Below are positions 1 through 7,732 of a DNA stretch of 64,000 bases, in pieces (positions within the stretch are counted from its first letter, which is position 1; each line of letters opens with the position of its first letter). The stretch lies in the NCBI RefSeq assembly GCF_014197105.1, contig NZ_JACIEV010000001.1, positions 372,001 through 436,000 on the forward strand, read 5' to 3'. The notes under the pieces are model-generated. The model had not been told where the DNA came from, did not search any database, and saw nothing but the letters and a program-made list of their open reading frames with translations. The stretch comes from Sphingomonas jinjuensis (lineage in GTDB: Bacteria > Pseudomonadota > Alphaproteobacteria > Sphingomonadales > Sphingomonadaceae). The position numbers and the translations under genes were made by a program.

Positions 1-76
1 CGAGCTGGAACGGATCGTCGCGACGCCGGGCCTGTCGAAGGACTTGTTCGAACAGGCATCGAAGAGTCTGGATTAG
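1..76 (+). CDS. C-terminal tail of an unidentified protein (partial)
   Basis: The window opens inside a gene. The frame from base 2 stays open and ends with LERIVATPGLSKDL..., then TAG at 74-76. Only about 24 residues are visible, too few to name the family securely. The 'TPGLSKD' tail is reminiscent of the end of some M1-family aminopeptidases, but that is memory of similar tails, not a demonstrated match. It is followed at once by a palindromic repeat that probably lies at the end of its transcript. Confidence 0.45.
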   Translation, partial: ELERIVATPGLSKDLFEQASKSLD

Positions 77-97
77 CCAGAGACCGACACCCCCAAT

Positions 98-180
98 CCG
101 TTCGTCCTGAGCGAAGTCGAAGGACATGCCCCGGGCGACCCGGTCGTTACATGTGCTTCGACTTCGCTCAGCACGAACGG
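98..180. repeat. Palindromic intergenic repeat, family A (CGTTCGTCCTGAG type), copy 1
   Basis: Two arms face each other: CCGTTCGTCCTGAGCGAAGT at the left and the reverse complement of a near-identical arm, ending GCACGAACGG, at the right, with about 25 bases between. It sits between two convergent genes. Further copies lie at 7609-7714, 36220-36337, 38854-38886 (mini form) and 59357-59473. The position suggests a REP/BIME-like element that may help end transcription from both sides. Confidence 0.75.
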
Positions 181-189
181 GTTCAGCTA

Positions 190-546
190 TTACCCCGCGG
201 CCGGCGTCGTCCCCGCCGCGGTCACCGTCGCGACGCCCTCGGCGCCCAGCACGACCAGCCACGTCGTCCGCTCGTCGCACACCGCGGTCCAGGCGGGGCG
301 GCCGCCCACATCGGCCTGCTTCTGCGACGATGTCACCTGCTGGCAGTCGCGTCCCGCATCGCGCACGGCGCGGAACAACAGGCCGTTGAGCTGCTGCGGC
401 GTCAGCGACGCGATGCGCTTGGCGAATTCGGCGTCGGGCTTTCCCGCCGCTGCCGCCGCGATGCTGTTGCCCTGGTCGGCGACGGGTTCGCCACACGCCG
501 CCAGCGACAACGCACATGCACAAAGAAGAGCGGCACGCATCGTCAT
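190..546 (-). CDS. Small putative lipoprotein, unknown function
   Basis: A 118-residue protein beginning MTMRAALLCACALSLAACG, a lipoprotein signal with lipobox LAAC about 17 residues in, so it is probably lipid-anchored in the periplasm. The start at 546 is chosen because AGGAGG lies 6 bases upstream; a longer frame reaching 624 lacks such a site. The mature part has two further cysteines and no domain I recognise. The stop (TAA) falls just before palindrome copy 1. It is transcribed away from the S41 protease gene. Confidence 0.7.
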   Translation of the reverse strand: MTMRAALLCACALSLAACGEPVADQGNSIAAAAAGKPDAEFAKRIASLTPQQLNGLLFRAVRDAGRDCQQVTSSQKQADVGGRPAWTAVCDERTTWLVVLGAEGVATVTAAGTTPAAG

Positions 547-677
547 GACTTCCTCCTGTTCGGTCGCATCGGATCGACAATTCGTCTGTAGACCAATCGT
601 TGCGCGGCCGTGACTAGAATTCATCTGGCGCGCTTGCGTCGCTGTACTAAGCTGCGCGGCGAAGGATGGATGTGGCG

Positions 678-2141
678 ATGATGAGGCAGCGGCGGTGGCT
701 GGTGGCGGCGGCGATGGCCGCGACGCTGGCGGGATGCGGCGGGGATGGCGGCGGGGGCACCAGTGGGGGCATCGGTCCGACCGTCACCTCGGGCACGGTG
801 ACGCCGGCGCCCAGCCCGACGCCGACCGCCAGTTGCAGCCTGCGCGGCCGCCAGGATTGGGCCGCGGCTCAGCTCAACGAATGGTATCTCTTCCCCGAAA
901 CGCTGCCGGCCAACCTCGATCCGTCGAGCTATTCGACCGTCGAGGCCTATATCGACGCGCTGACGGCGACGGCGCGGGCCCAGCGGCGAGACCGCTATTT
1001 CACCTATCTCACGTCGATCGCGAGCGAGGACGCCTATTATGACTCGGGCAGCAGCGCGGGTCTCGGCGTCCGCCTGTCTACCGATGCGGCCGCCCGCCGC
1101 GCCTTCATCGCCGAAGCCTTCGAGGGTGCGCCCGCGCTAGCCGCGGGCCTCGATCGCGGGACGGAGATCCTGGCGATCGGCACCACGTCCGCCGACCTGC
1201 GCACCGTCTCGTCGATCATCGCCAGCGAGGGCACCGGCGGCGTCAGCGCCGCGCTCGGTCCCAACACCGCCGGCATCACCCGCGTGCTGCGCGTCACCGA
1301 TCCCGGCGGCACGGTGCGCGACGTCACCATTACCAAGGCGGCCTACGACCTTACCCCCGTGTCGTCGCGCTACGGCGGCAAGATCCTCGAGGACGGGGGC
1401 CAGCGCTATGGCTACGTCAACCTGCGCACCTTCATCGGCCCTGCCGATCCGGCGCTGCGCACCATCTTCGCGCAATTTCGAAGCGCGGGCATCGACAAGA
1501 TCATCGTCGACCTGCGCTACAACGGCGGCGGGCTCGTCTCGATCGCGGAGCTGATGGGCAACCTGCTCGGCGGGAAGCGCTCGACCGGCGACGTCTTCAG
1601 CTATACTGCCTATCGCGCGTCGAAGTCGTCGCAGAACTCGACCCGCTACTTCTCGCCCCAGCCGCAATCGATCGGCGCGACGCGGATCGCCTTCATCGGC
1701 ACCGGCGCCAGCGCCTCGGCCAGCGAGCTGGTGATGAACGCCTTCATCCCCTATCTCCACGGTGCGGCGGCGCTGATCGGCACCAACACCTATGGCAAGC
1801 CGGTCGGCCAGATCGCGATCGACCGGCCGTCGTGCGACGACCGGCTCCGCGTCATCGCCTTCGCCACCCAGAACGCCGCGCGCCAGGGCGGCTATTTCGA
1901 TGGGCTCGCCGGCACGATGGAGGCGACCTGCCGCGCCGCCGACGACACCAGCAAGCCGCTTGGCGACCCGCAAGAGGCATCGACGCGCGCCGCGATCGAC
2001 TTCCTCGCCGGACGGCCGTGCAGCGCAATCGCGGGCGACGTCACCGTCCAGGCGGCGCACCTCGGCAACAGCGGCAATCGCACGCTGCTGACTCCCGACC
2101 GCCCCGACACCGCCCAGCGCGAGGTGCCGGGTCTGTTCTGA
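678..2141 (+). CDS. S41 family C-terminal-processing-like peptidase, lipoprotein
   Basis: About 487 residues. An N-terminal lipoprotein signal (lipobox LAGC) is followed by a Gly/Thr/Pro-rich linker, a PDZ-like segment around residues 125-220, and the S41 catalytic domain. The catalytic region shows GASASASELV (nucleophile Ser near 347) and TYGKPVGQ (general-base Lys near 374). Family members are periplasmic serine proteases that cut protein C-termini. Start 678 is preferred because GAAGG at 661-665 is 12 bases upstream; an in-frame ATG at 666 abuts that site and has no spacing. Its stop overlaps the next start (TGATG), so the two genes are probably coupled. Confidence 0.85.
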   Translation: MMRQRRWLVAAAMAATLAGCGGDGGGGTSGGIGPTVTSGTVTPAPSPTPTASCSLRGRQDWAAAQLNEWYLFPETLPANLDPSSYSTVEAYIDALTATARAQRRDRYFTYLTSIASEDAYYDSGSSAGLGVRLSTDAAARRAFIAEAFEGAPALAAGLDRGTEILAIGTTSADLRTVSSIIASEGTGGVSAALGPNTAGITRVLRVTDPGGTVRDVTITKAAYDLTPVSSRYGGKILEDGGQRYGYVNLRTFIGPADPALRTIFAQFRSAGIDKIIVDLRYNGGGLVSIAELMGNLLGGKRSTGDVFSYTAYRASKSSQNSTRYFSPQPQSIGATRIAFIGTGASASASELVMNAFIPYLHGAAALIGTNTYGKPVGQIAIDRPSCDDRLRVIAFATQNAARQGGYFDGLAGTMEATCRAADDTSKPLGDPQEASTRAAIDFLAGRPCSAIAGDVTVQAAHLGNSGNRTLLTPDRPDTAQREVPGLF

Positions 2142-2833
2142 TGCCGGCGGCAATCCTCAATCCCGATGCGACCATCCGCTTCGAGCGGCAGGGCCTTGAG
2201 CAGCAGCCGGTGATCGTCATCGACGATATGCTCGCCGACCTGCCCAAATGGCGTGGGCTGGCGGAGGCCGCCGACTATGGCACGATGGGCGCCCACTACC
2301 CCGGCATCCGCAGCCCGGTGCCCTATCGCGTGGCCACCCGGATGCGCGACGAGCTGGCGGCGCTGATCAGCGACACCTTCGCGCTCGATCCGGTGCCGCC
2401 GGTGCTCGAATGCTTCTTCTCGATCGTCACCACGCCCCCGTCCGCCCTCGCCCCGATCCAACGCCTGCCACACGTCGACGGGCTTGAGCCGAACCGGCTC
2501 GCGATCCTGATCTACCTGTCGGGCGCCGAGCAGGGCGGCACCGCCTTTTATCGCCAGCGCGAGACCGGCTTCGAGACGATCGACGCTGCCCGCCACCCCG
2601 CGTTCAAGGCGGCGCTCGAACGCGGCATCGCCGCCCACGGCCTGCCCGATCCCGCCTATATCGCCGGCGACACGCCGCTCTACGAGCAGGTCGCGGTGCA
2701 TCACGCGCGGCCTAACCGCGCCCTGATCTATCGCAGCCACCTGCTCCACTGCGCCCATATTCCTGCCGACATCCCGCTCCCGGCCGATCCCGTCACGGGG
2801 CGATTGAGCATCAACAGCTTCCTGTTTGGATGA
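2141..2833 (+). CDS. DUF6445-like protein
   Basis: A 230-residue soluble protein starting at an ATG that shares one base with the S41 stop codon. It carries LPHVDG near residue 107 and a later HHARPNRALIYRSHLLH stretch. A His-x-Asp followed by a distal His/Arg is the arrangement of 2-oxoglutarate/Fe(II) oxygenase-like cupins, so an Fe-dependent hydroxylase fold is plausible but inferred. I recall this layout from DUF6445 proteins of sphingomonads and caulobacters; function is not established. Overlap with the protease suggests a shared transcript. Confidence 0.65.
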   Translation: MPAAILNPDATIRFERQGLEQQPVIVIDDMLADLPKWRGLAEAADYGTMGAHYPGIRSPVPYRVATRMRDELAALISDTFALDPVPPVLECFFSIVTTPPSALAPIQRLPHVDGLEPNRLAILIYLSGAEQGGTAFYRQRETGFETIDAARHPAFKAALERGIAAHGLPDPAYIAGDTPLYEQVAVHHARPNRALIYRSHLLHCAHIPADIPLPADPVTGRLSINSFLFG

Positions 2834-2927
2834 ATCCTTCGCCGGAATCATTGCACTGAAGTATTGATGCAAATAAGTGCGGCGCGTCCGACAAAGGTCG
2901 GAAAGCTTATCCGGGGAAATAATCAAT

Positions 2928-3491
2928 ATGTATAAGGGTTTGCTGCTCGCGGCAGCTGTCGTGACGTGTCCGACCGTTGCGTCGGCGCAGGACTTCGCCG
3001 GCGCGCGTATCGAAGCGCGGATCGGCTATGAGACGCCGACCGTCACCACCGATGGCGACGATGAAGTCTACAAGATCGGTAGCGCTGCGTCGTTCGGCGG
3101 TGAGATCGGTTATGACCTCGCGGTGTCGAAGACGGTCACGCTCGGCGCCTACGGCACCTATGAAACGTCGGGTGTGTCACTGTGCGACGGCAGCATCTGC
3201 TTGGATGTTAACCATAATATCGGTGCGGGTGGTCGCGTCGGCATCGAGATCAGCCCGAAGGCGCAGCTGTACGGCAAGCTCGGCTACACCCAGATCAAGA
3301 TCAGTGCCCGCGACACCGGCTTGACCGCCAGCGACACCGCCGATGGCGTCCAGGGCGCGATTGGCATCGGGGTGAATTTCGGTCGTCGTTTCTACGGCGC
3401 GGTCGAAATCAACTACGGCGACTATGGCCGGTTCTACGACCTCAACCTCCAGCGCCGTCAGCTCGCCGGCTCGCTCGGCGTTCGCTTCTGA
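2928..3491 (+). CDS. Small outer-membrane beta-barrel protein (OmpA-barrel/porin-like)
   Basis: A 187-residue protein with a cleavable signal peptide (MYKGLLLAAAVVTCPTVASA, probable cut after ASA). The mature part has alternating polar/aromatic strands (IEARIGYE, VTLGAYGTYE, RVGIEI, YGKLGYTQIK, IGIGVNFG) and ends LGVRF with a C-terminal Phe, the usual outer-membrane insertion signal. Eight strands fit the small opacity/OmpA-barrel families. ATG 2928 is preceded by GGGGAAA at about 11 bases. A short hairpin (CCGAC/GTCGG) lies in the leader near 2889-2902. The specific role is unknown. Confidence 0.8.
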   Translation: MYKGLLLAAAVVTCPTVASAQDFAGARIEARIGYETPTVTTDGDDEVYKIGSAASFGGEIGYDLAVSKTVTLGAYGTYETSGVSLCDGSICLDVNHNIGAGGRVGIEISPKAQLYGKLGYTQIKISARDTGLTASDTADGVQGAIGIGVNFGRRFYGAVEINYGDYGRFYDLNLQRRQLAGSLGVRF

Positions 3492-3539
3492 TCCTTGCTC
3501 CCCGCCGCCGCGCCCCCACCGGGCCGGCGGCGGCCACCG

Positions 3540-3986
3540 TCACTCGATCGCCAGCGCCTGTTCCTCGATCCGCGCCAGCATCGCGGTGAAGGCCGCCACC
3601 TCCTCGGCGCTGAAGGCCGCGAAGATCCGCTCTTCCAGCGCCAGCGCCTTGGGCGCGATCGCCGCGTACAGCTGCCGCCCCGCCCCGGTCAGCTCGAGCA
3701 GGTGCGATCGCTTGTCGTCGGGGTTCGCGGCACGCGCCATCAGCCCGCGTTCGACCAGCGCGATCGCGGCGCGGCTGACCGTCACCTTGTCCATCCGCGT
3801 CTGCTGCCCGATCGCCTGCTGCGTGATCGCCCCCGCCTCGGCCACCACCGCCACCAGCCGCCATTCGGGAATGCTGAGCCCGAACAACGCCTCATAGGTG
3901 CGCGCGATCGCGTCGCTGACGAGGTTCGATGTCACCGACAGGCGATAGGGGATGAAGTTCGCCAGAACGAGGCTGCGGTTCGCCAT
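3540..3986 (-). CDS. MarR family transcriptional regulator of the homogentisate genes (probable)
   Basis: A 148-residue winged-helix protein. The recognition-helix region reads AITQQAIGQQTRMDKVTVSRA and the wing is followed by PDDKRSHLLELT, both typical of MarR. ATG 3986 (MANRSLVLANF) is chosen over an in-frame GTG at 4010 because the upstream choice would run through an operator-like palindrome. It is divergent from hppD, with two TGGTAAC-N4-GAYACCA palindromes between them, so it probably controls both itself and the tyrosine-degradation genes in response to a pathway intermediate (inference). Confidence 0.85.
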   Translation of the reverse strand: MANRSLVLANFIPYRLSVTSNLVSDAIARTYEALFGLSIPEWRLVAVVAEAGAITQQAIGQQTRMDKVTVSRAAIALVERGLMARAANPDDKRSHLLELTGAGRQLYAAIAPKALALEERIFAAFSAEEVAAFTAMLARIEEQALAIE

Positions 3987-3994
3987 GGCCAGAG

Positions 3995-4012
3995 TGGTAA
4001 CGATTGACACCA
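3995..4012. promoter_or_regulatory. Operator-like palindrome 1 (TGGTAAC-N4-GACACCA)
   Basis: An 18-base imperfect palindrome, TGGTAACGATTGACACCA, 9 bases upstream of the marR start at 3986. It matches a second site at 4036-4053 in both half-sites and in spacer length. Size and symmetry fit a MarR-dimer site. At this position, binding would block marR transcription or initiation (inference). Confidence 0.65.
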
Positions 4013-4035
4013 GCTTGGCAACGGCGCAGAGACTT

Positions 4036-4053
4036 TGGTAACAACTGATACCA
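4036..4053. promoter_or_regulatory. Operator-like palindrome 2 (TGGTAAC-N4-GATACCA)
   Basis: An 18-base palindrome, TGGTAACAACTGATACCA, ending 16 bases before the hppD start. Its centre lies 41 bases (about four helical turns) from site 1, so two dimers would sit on the same DNA face. A possible promoter TTGGCA (4015-4020) with GTAACA (4038-4043) at 17-base spacing would be overlapped by this site; that promoter call is weak. Confidence 0.65.
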
Positions 4054-4069
4054 GTTCGGGAGCGACGAT

Positions 4070-5122
4070 ATGGAACATATGGACGTCAATCCGATGGGGC
4101 TCGACGGCTTCGCCTTCTGCGAGTTCACCTCGCCCGATCCGCAAGCGCTTGCCCGCCAGTTCGAGATGATGGGCTTCGTCGCCGCCGCGACGCATCCGAC
4201 GAAGGACGTGGTCCGCTACAAGCAGGGCCGCATCAACCTGCTGCTCAACCGCATGGCCGACGGCCACGCCGCCGACTTCCGCGCCGCGCACGGCCCCTCG
4301 GCCAGCGCGATGGGCTTCAACGTGGCCGATGCCGACGCCGCGCGCGAGGCCGCCATCGCCGCCGGCGCCAAGCCCGCGCCCGCCGGCGCCGCGCTCGACG
4401 ACGTGCCCGCGATCGAGGGGATCGGCGGCTCGCTGCTCTATCTCGTCGACGATAAGGACCTGTTCGCCGACTGGGACGACGTGCCGGGCTGGCAACAGGC
4501 GGAGGCGGAGAACAACGTCGGCCTCGACCTGCTCGACCACCTCACCCACAACGTCCGCCGTGGCCAGATGCGCGTGTGGTCCGAATTCTACGGCCGCATC
4601 TTCGGCTTCGAAGAGCAGAAGTATTTCGACATCAAGGGCAAGGCGACCGGCCTGTTCAGCCAGGCGATGATCGCCCCCGACAAGGCGATCCGCATCCCGC
4701 TGAACGAGAGCCAGGACGACAAGAGCCAGATCGAGGAATTCATCCGCGACTATAACGGCGAGGGCATCCAGCACCTCGCGCTGACGACCGACGACATCTT
4801 CACCACGGTCGAAAAGCTGCGCGCCCGCGGCGTCAAGCTGCAGGACACGATCGAAACCTATTACGAGCTTGTCGACAAGCGGGTCCCCGGCCACGGCGAG
4901 GACCTCGAGCGGCTGCGCAAGAACCGCATCCTGATCGACGGCGACGTCGAGGACGAGGGCATCCTGCTCCAGATCTTCACCGAGACGATGGTCGGCCCGA
5001 TCTTCTTCGAGATCATCCAGCGCAAGGGCAACGAGGGTTTCGGCAACGGCAATTTCCAGGCGTTGTACGAGAGCATCGAACTCGATCAGATCCGGCGGGG
5101 CGTCATTACCGTCGACGCATGA
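4070..5122 (+). CDS. hppD: 4-hydroxyphenylpyruvate dioxygenase
   Basis: A 350-residue Fe(II) enzyme converting 4-hydroxyphenylpyruvate to homogentisate, the committed step of tyrosine catabolism. It has two vicinal-oxygen-chelate halves. The three iron ligands are visible: His157 in LLDHLTHNV, His235 in GIQHLAL and Glu314 in FFEIIQRKG. The C-terminal GNEGFGNGNF motif that closes the active site is intact. GGAG lies about 10 bases before ATG 4070. It is followed by hmgA and maiA, the next pathway steps. The upstream twin operators suggest repression by the divergent MarR protein. Confidence 0.97.
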   Translation: MEHMDVNPMGLDGFAFCEFTSPDPQALARQFEMMGFVAAATHPTKDVVRYKQGRINLLLNRMADGHAADFRAAHGPSASAMGFNVADADAAREAAIAAGAKPAPAGAALDDVPAIEGIGGSLLYLVDDKDLFADWDDVPGWQQAEAENNVGLDLLDHLTHNVRRGQMRVWSEFYGRIFGFEEQKYFDIKGKATGLFSQAMIAPDKAIRIPLNESQDDKSQIEEFIRDYNGEGIQHLALTTDDIFTTVEKLRARGVKLQDTIETYYELVDKRVPGHGEDLERLRKNRILIDGDVEDEGILLQIFTETMVGPIFFEIIQRKGNEGFGNGNFQALYESIELDQIRRGVITVDA

Positions 5123-5125
5123 TTT

Positions 5126-5260
5126 CCCTCTCCCTGTGGGAGAGGGAGGGAGCCGCGCACAGCGCGGCGGAAGGGTGAGGGTGGCGACCATGCCATGGGT
5201 CGCCTCCGCCCTCACCCCGCGCCGCTGACGCGGCTTGCCCCTCTCCCGCCGGGAGAGGGG
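5126..5260. repeat. Palindromic repeat, CCCTCTCCC variant, between hppD and hmgA
   Basis: Left arm CCCTCTCCCTGTGGGAGAGG (itself a hairpin), then a middle with GGTGAGGGTGGCG facing CCGCCCTCACC, then right arm CCCCTCTCCCGCCGGGAGAG. The nested design resembles the family D elements, with CTC/GAG in place of CCTCC/GGAGG. It lies inside a pathway operon rather than at its end, so it could fold in the mRNA and set relative hppD and hmgA levels (inference). Confidence 0.7.
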
Positions 5261-5301
5261 TTGATGCAGGGGTGGTGGAAGCAGGAGAGGACGCCAAAAC
5301 A

Positions 5302-6603
5302 ATGACCGACCACCACCCCCGAACCCCTGCCTATATCCCCGGCTTCGGCAACCACGTCTCGACCGAGGCGGTGCCCGGCGCGCTGCCGATCGGCCGCAAT
5401 TCGCCGCAGCGACCCGCCTTCGGCCTCTACACCGAGCAATTGTCCGGCACCGCCTTCACCGCGCCGCGCCACGAGAATCGCCGCAGCTGGCTCTACCGGA
5501 TGCGCCCGACTGCCGAGCACCCCGCCTACCAACGCTATGACGGCGCCAAGCTGCTCGCCCCCGGCACCGACGATACCCCGCTCGCTCCCAACCGGCTGCG
5601 CTGGGATCCACTGGCGATGCCAGCCACGCCGACCGACCTGATCGACGGCATGGTCACGATGATGGCCAACCGCGATCCCGCCGAGCTGGAGGGCGTCGCG
5701 CTCCACGTCTACGCTGCCAATCGGGACATGGACGCGCGCGTCTTCATGGACGCCGATGGCGAGCTGCTGTTCATCCCCCAGGCCGGCCGGCTCGAATTGC
5801 TGACCGAACTCGGCCGGATCGAGGTGGCGCCGGGCCAGATCGCACTGATCCCGCGCGGCGTCCGCTTCAAGGCGATGCTCCCCGACGGCACCGCATCGGG
5901 CTATGTCGCGGAAAATCACGGCGTCTTGTTCCGCCTGCCCGATCTGGGGCCCATCGGCGCCAACGGCCTCGCGAACCCGCGCGATTTCGAAACGCCGGTC
6001 GCCTGGTACGAGGACAAGGACGAGGAAACGCAGGTCGTCCAGAAATTCCTCGGCAGCCTGTGGACGACGACGCTCGATCATTCGCCGCTCGACGTCGTCG
6101 CGTGGCACGGCAACCTCGCGCCCTGGCGCTATGACCTGTCGCGCTTCAACACGATCAACACCGTCAGCTTCGATCATCCCGATCCGTCGATCTTCACGCT
6201 GCTGACCAGCCCGTCGGACGTGCCCGGCCGCGCCAACGCCGACTTCGTCATCTTCCCCCCGCGCTGGATGGTGGCGGAGGACACGTTCCGCCCGCCCTGG
6301 TTCCACCGCAACGTCATGTCCGAAGCGATGGGCCTCATCACCGGCGCCTATGACGCCAAGGCGGAAGGCTTCCGGCCCGGCGGCATCTCGCTCCACAACC
6401 TCATGGCGGGCCACGGTCCCGATGTCGCCAGCTGGCAGGGTGCGTCGAATGCCGAGTTGAAGCCGCACAAGATCGACGGCACGATGGCGTTCATGCTCGA
6501 AAGCTGCTGGCCCTATCGCCCGACGTTGTACGCGCTCGAACACAGCCAGCTCGATTACGACGCGGTCTGGGCCGATTTCCCGAAGGCGGCGCTGCCGCGA
6601 TGA
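5302..6603 (+). CDS. hmgA: Homogentisate 1,2-dioxygenase
   Basis: A 433-residue cupin-fold Fe(II) dioxygenase that opens the homogentisate ring to maleylacetoacetate. Diagnostic stretches include [13 protein letters not shown] near the N-terminus, [20 protein letters not shown] (His ligand) and [17 protein letters not shown] (Glu ligand), followed by [12 protein letters not shown] (His ligand). ATG 5302 follows GGAGAGG by about 11 bases; an in-frame ATG at 5272 lies at the edge of the repeat and is less likely. It overlaps maiA by 4 bases (ATGA). Confidence 0.97.
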   Translation: MTDHHPRTPAYIPGFGNHVSTEAVPGALPIGRNSPQRPAFGLYTEQLSGTAFTAPRHENRRSWLYRMRPTAEHPAYQRYDGAKLLAPGTDDTPLAPNRLRWDPLAMPATPTDLIDGMVTMMANRDPAELEGVALHVYAANRDMDARVFMDADGELLFIPQAGRLELLTELGRIEVAPGQIALIPRGVRFKAMLPDGTASGYVAENHGVLFRLPDLGPIGANGLANPRDFETPVAWYEDKDEETQVVQKFLGSLWTTTLDHSPLDVVAWHGNLAPWRYDLSRFNTINTVSFDHPDPSIFTLLTSPSDVPGRANADFVIFPPRWMVAEDTFRPPWFHRNVMSEAMGLITGAYDAKAEGFRPGGISLHNLMAGHGPDVASWQGASNAELKPHKIDGTMAFMLESCWPYRPTLYALEHSQLDYDAVWADFPKAALPR

Positions 6604-7232
6604 TCCTCCACGGCTATTGGCGCTCGGGCGCCGCCTATCGCGTCCGCATCGGCCTGGCGCTCAAGGGCCTCGCCTACAGCCAGGTCAACCACGACCTGCG
6701 CACCGGCGAACAGGCGGCACCCGATTATGCCCGGCTCAATCCGCAGCGGCTGATCCCCGCGCTCGAGGTCGACGGCGTCGTCCTGACGCAGAGCGTCGCG
6801 ATTCTCGAATGGCTCGACGAGCGGTTCCCCGAACCGCCGCTGATGCCGTCCGACGCCAACGGCCGCGCCATCGTCCGCGCGATGATGATGGCGATCGCCG
6901 CCGACATCCATCCGCTCCACAATATGCGCATCCTCAAGTCGTTGAAGAAGGACTTCGGGCAGGATGAGGCGCATTCGAATGCGTGGGTCGGTCGCTGGAT
7001 GGCCGATGGCTTCGCCGCGCTGGAGACGCTGATCGAACGCCATGGCGACGGCTTCGCCTATGGCGCGACGCCGACGCTCGCCGACTGCCTGATCGTGCCC
7101 GCGCTCTATTCGGCGAACCGCTTCGGCGTCGACGTGACGCCCTACCCGCGCCTCGTCGCCGCCGGTGCCGCGACCGCGGCTCGCACGACGAGCGCCCACC
7201 CCAGCCGCCAGCCCGACGCCGACCCCGCGTGA
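6600..7232 (+). CDS. maiA: Maleylacetoacetate isomerase (zeta-class GST)
   Basis: A 210-residue zeta-class glutathione transferase-like enzyme that isomerises maleylacetoacetate to fumarylacetoacetate using glutathione. The N-terminal thioredoxin-like domain has [13 protein letters not shown] (counterpart of the SSCSWRVRI active-site loop) and the cis-Pro/SNAIL-like LIPALEVDG...[11 protein letters not shown]. The C-terminal helical domain ends YPRLVAAG. The start overlaps the hmgA stop (ATGA), and the stop overlaps the Rieske gene (GTGA). Fumarylacetoacetase, the expected next enzyme, is not nearby. Confidence 0.93.
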   Translation: MILHGYWRSGAAYRVRIGLALKGLAYSQVNHDLRTGEQAAPDYARLNPQRLIPALEVDGVVLTQSVAILEWLDERFPEPPLMPSDANGRAIVRAMMMAIAADIHPLHNMRILKSLKKDFGQDEAHSNAWVGRWMADGFAALETLIERHGDGFAYGATPTLADCLIVPALYSANRFGVDVTPYPRLVAAGAATAARTTSAHPSRQPDADPA

Positions 7233-7588
7233 GCGATGCTCGGCTGACGGCGACCCCGCCGGGCGTGGCCCTCGGCCCGCTCGACGCGATTCCCGACGGC
7301 AAGGCGCGCAACTATGTCCTCCAGCTGCGCGCCGGCCGCTTCCACGGCTTCGTCGTCCGCGGGGGTGACAGCGTCCACGGCTATCTCGACCGCTGCCCGC
7401 ACGCCGGCGTCCCACTCGCCCAGACGCTCGACGATTATCTGACGCCCAAGGGGGACCTCATCGCCTGCTCGTGGCACGGCGCGCTGTTCACGATCGAGAG
7501 CGGCACCTGCGTCGGCGGCCCGTGCGTCGGCCAGGCGCTCACGCCCTGGCCTGTCACGGTAAGGGATGGGACGATCGTTACGGCTTGA
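7229..7588 (+). CDS. Rieske [2Fe-2S] ferredoxin-like protein
   Basis: A 119-residue single-domain Rieske protein. Both cluster-binding boxes are present: CPHAGVPL (Cys-x-His) and, 28 residues later, CSWHGALF (Cys-x2-His). There is no signal peptide, so it is a soluble cytoplasmic electron carrier or regulator. GTG 7229 is inferred from a 4-base GTGA overlap with maiA; the frame before it has no credible start. Position at the end of the homogentisate operon implies a link to that pathway, but its redox partner is unknown, since hppD and hmgA do not need a ferredoxin. Confidence 0.88.
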   Translation: MSDARLTATPPGVALGPLDAIPDGKARNYVLQLRAGRFHGFVVRGGDSVHGYLDRCPHAGVPLAQTLDDYLTPKGDLIACSWHGALFTIESGTCVGGPCVGQALTPWPVTVRDGTIVTA

Positions 7589-7608
7589 ACGCCATTCGCT
7601 TTTCGCAA

Positions 7609-7714
7609 CCGTTCGTCCTGAGGAGCCGCTGAGCGCCGTCGAAGCGGCGTCTCGAAGGACAGGTGGTTCGAGACGAGCCTTCGCCTTCGCTCAGTCTCTC
7701 CTCACCACGAACGG
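7609..7714. repeat. Palindromic intergenic repeat, family A, copy 2
   Basis: Starts CCGTTCGTCCTGAGGAG and ends with the facing arm CTCCTCACCACGAACGG; inner arms GTCTCGAAGGAC and GTTCGAGACGAGC also pair. It lies between the convergent ends of the Rieske gene (+) and the MFS gene (-), so it may act as a two-way transcript end. Confidence 0.75.
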
Positions 7715-7732
7715 GGTGAGTGCCGGCGAGGA

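Noticed and set aside
3932..5302. 456-residue minus-strand open frame antisense to hppD
   Set aside because: It is a mirror of high-GC codon usage in hppD, with a repetitive Val/Asp/Leu composition and no recognisable domain.
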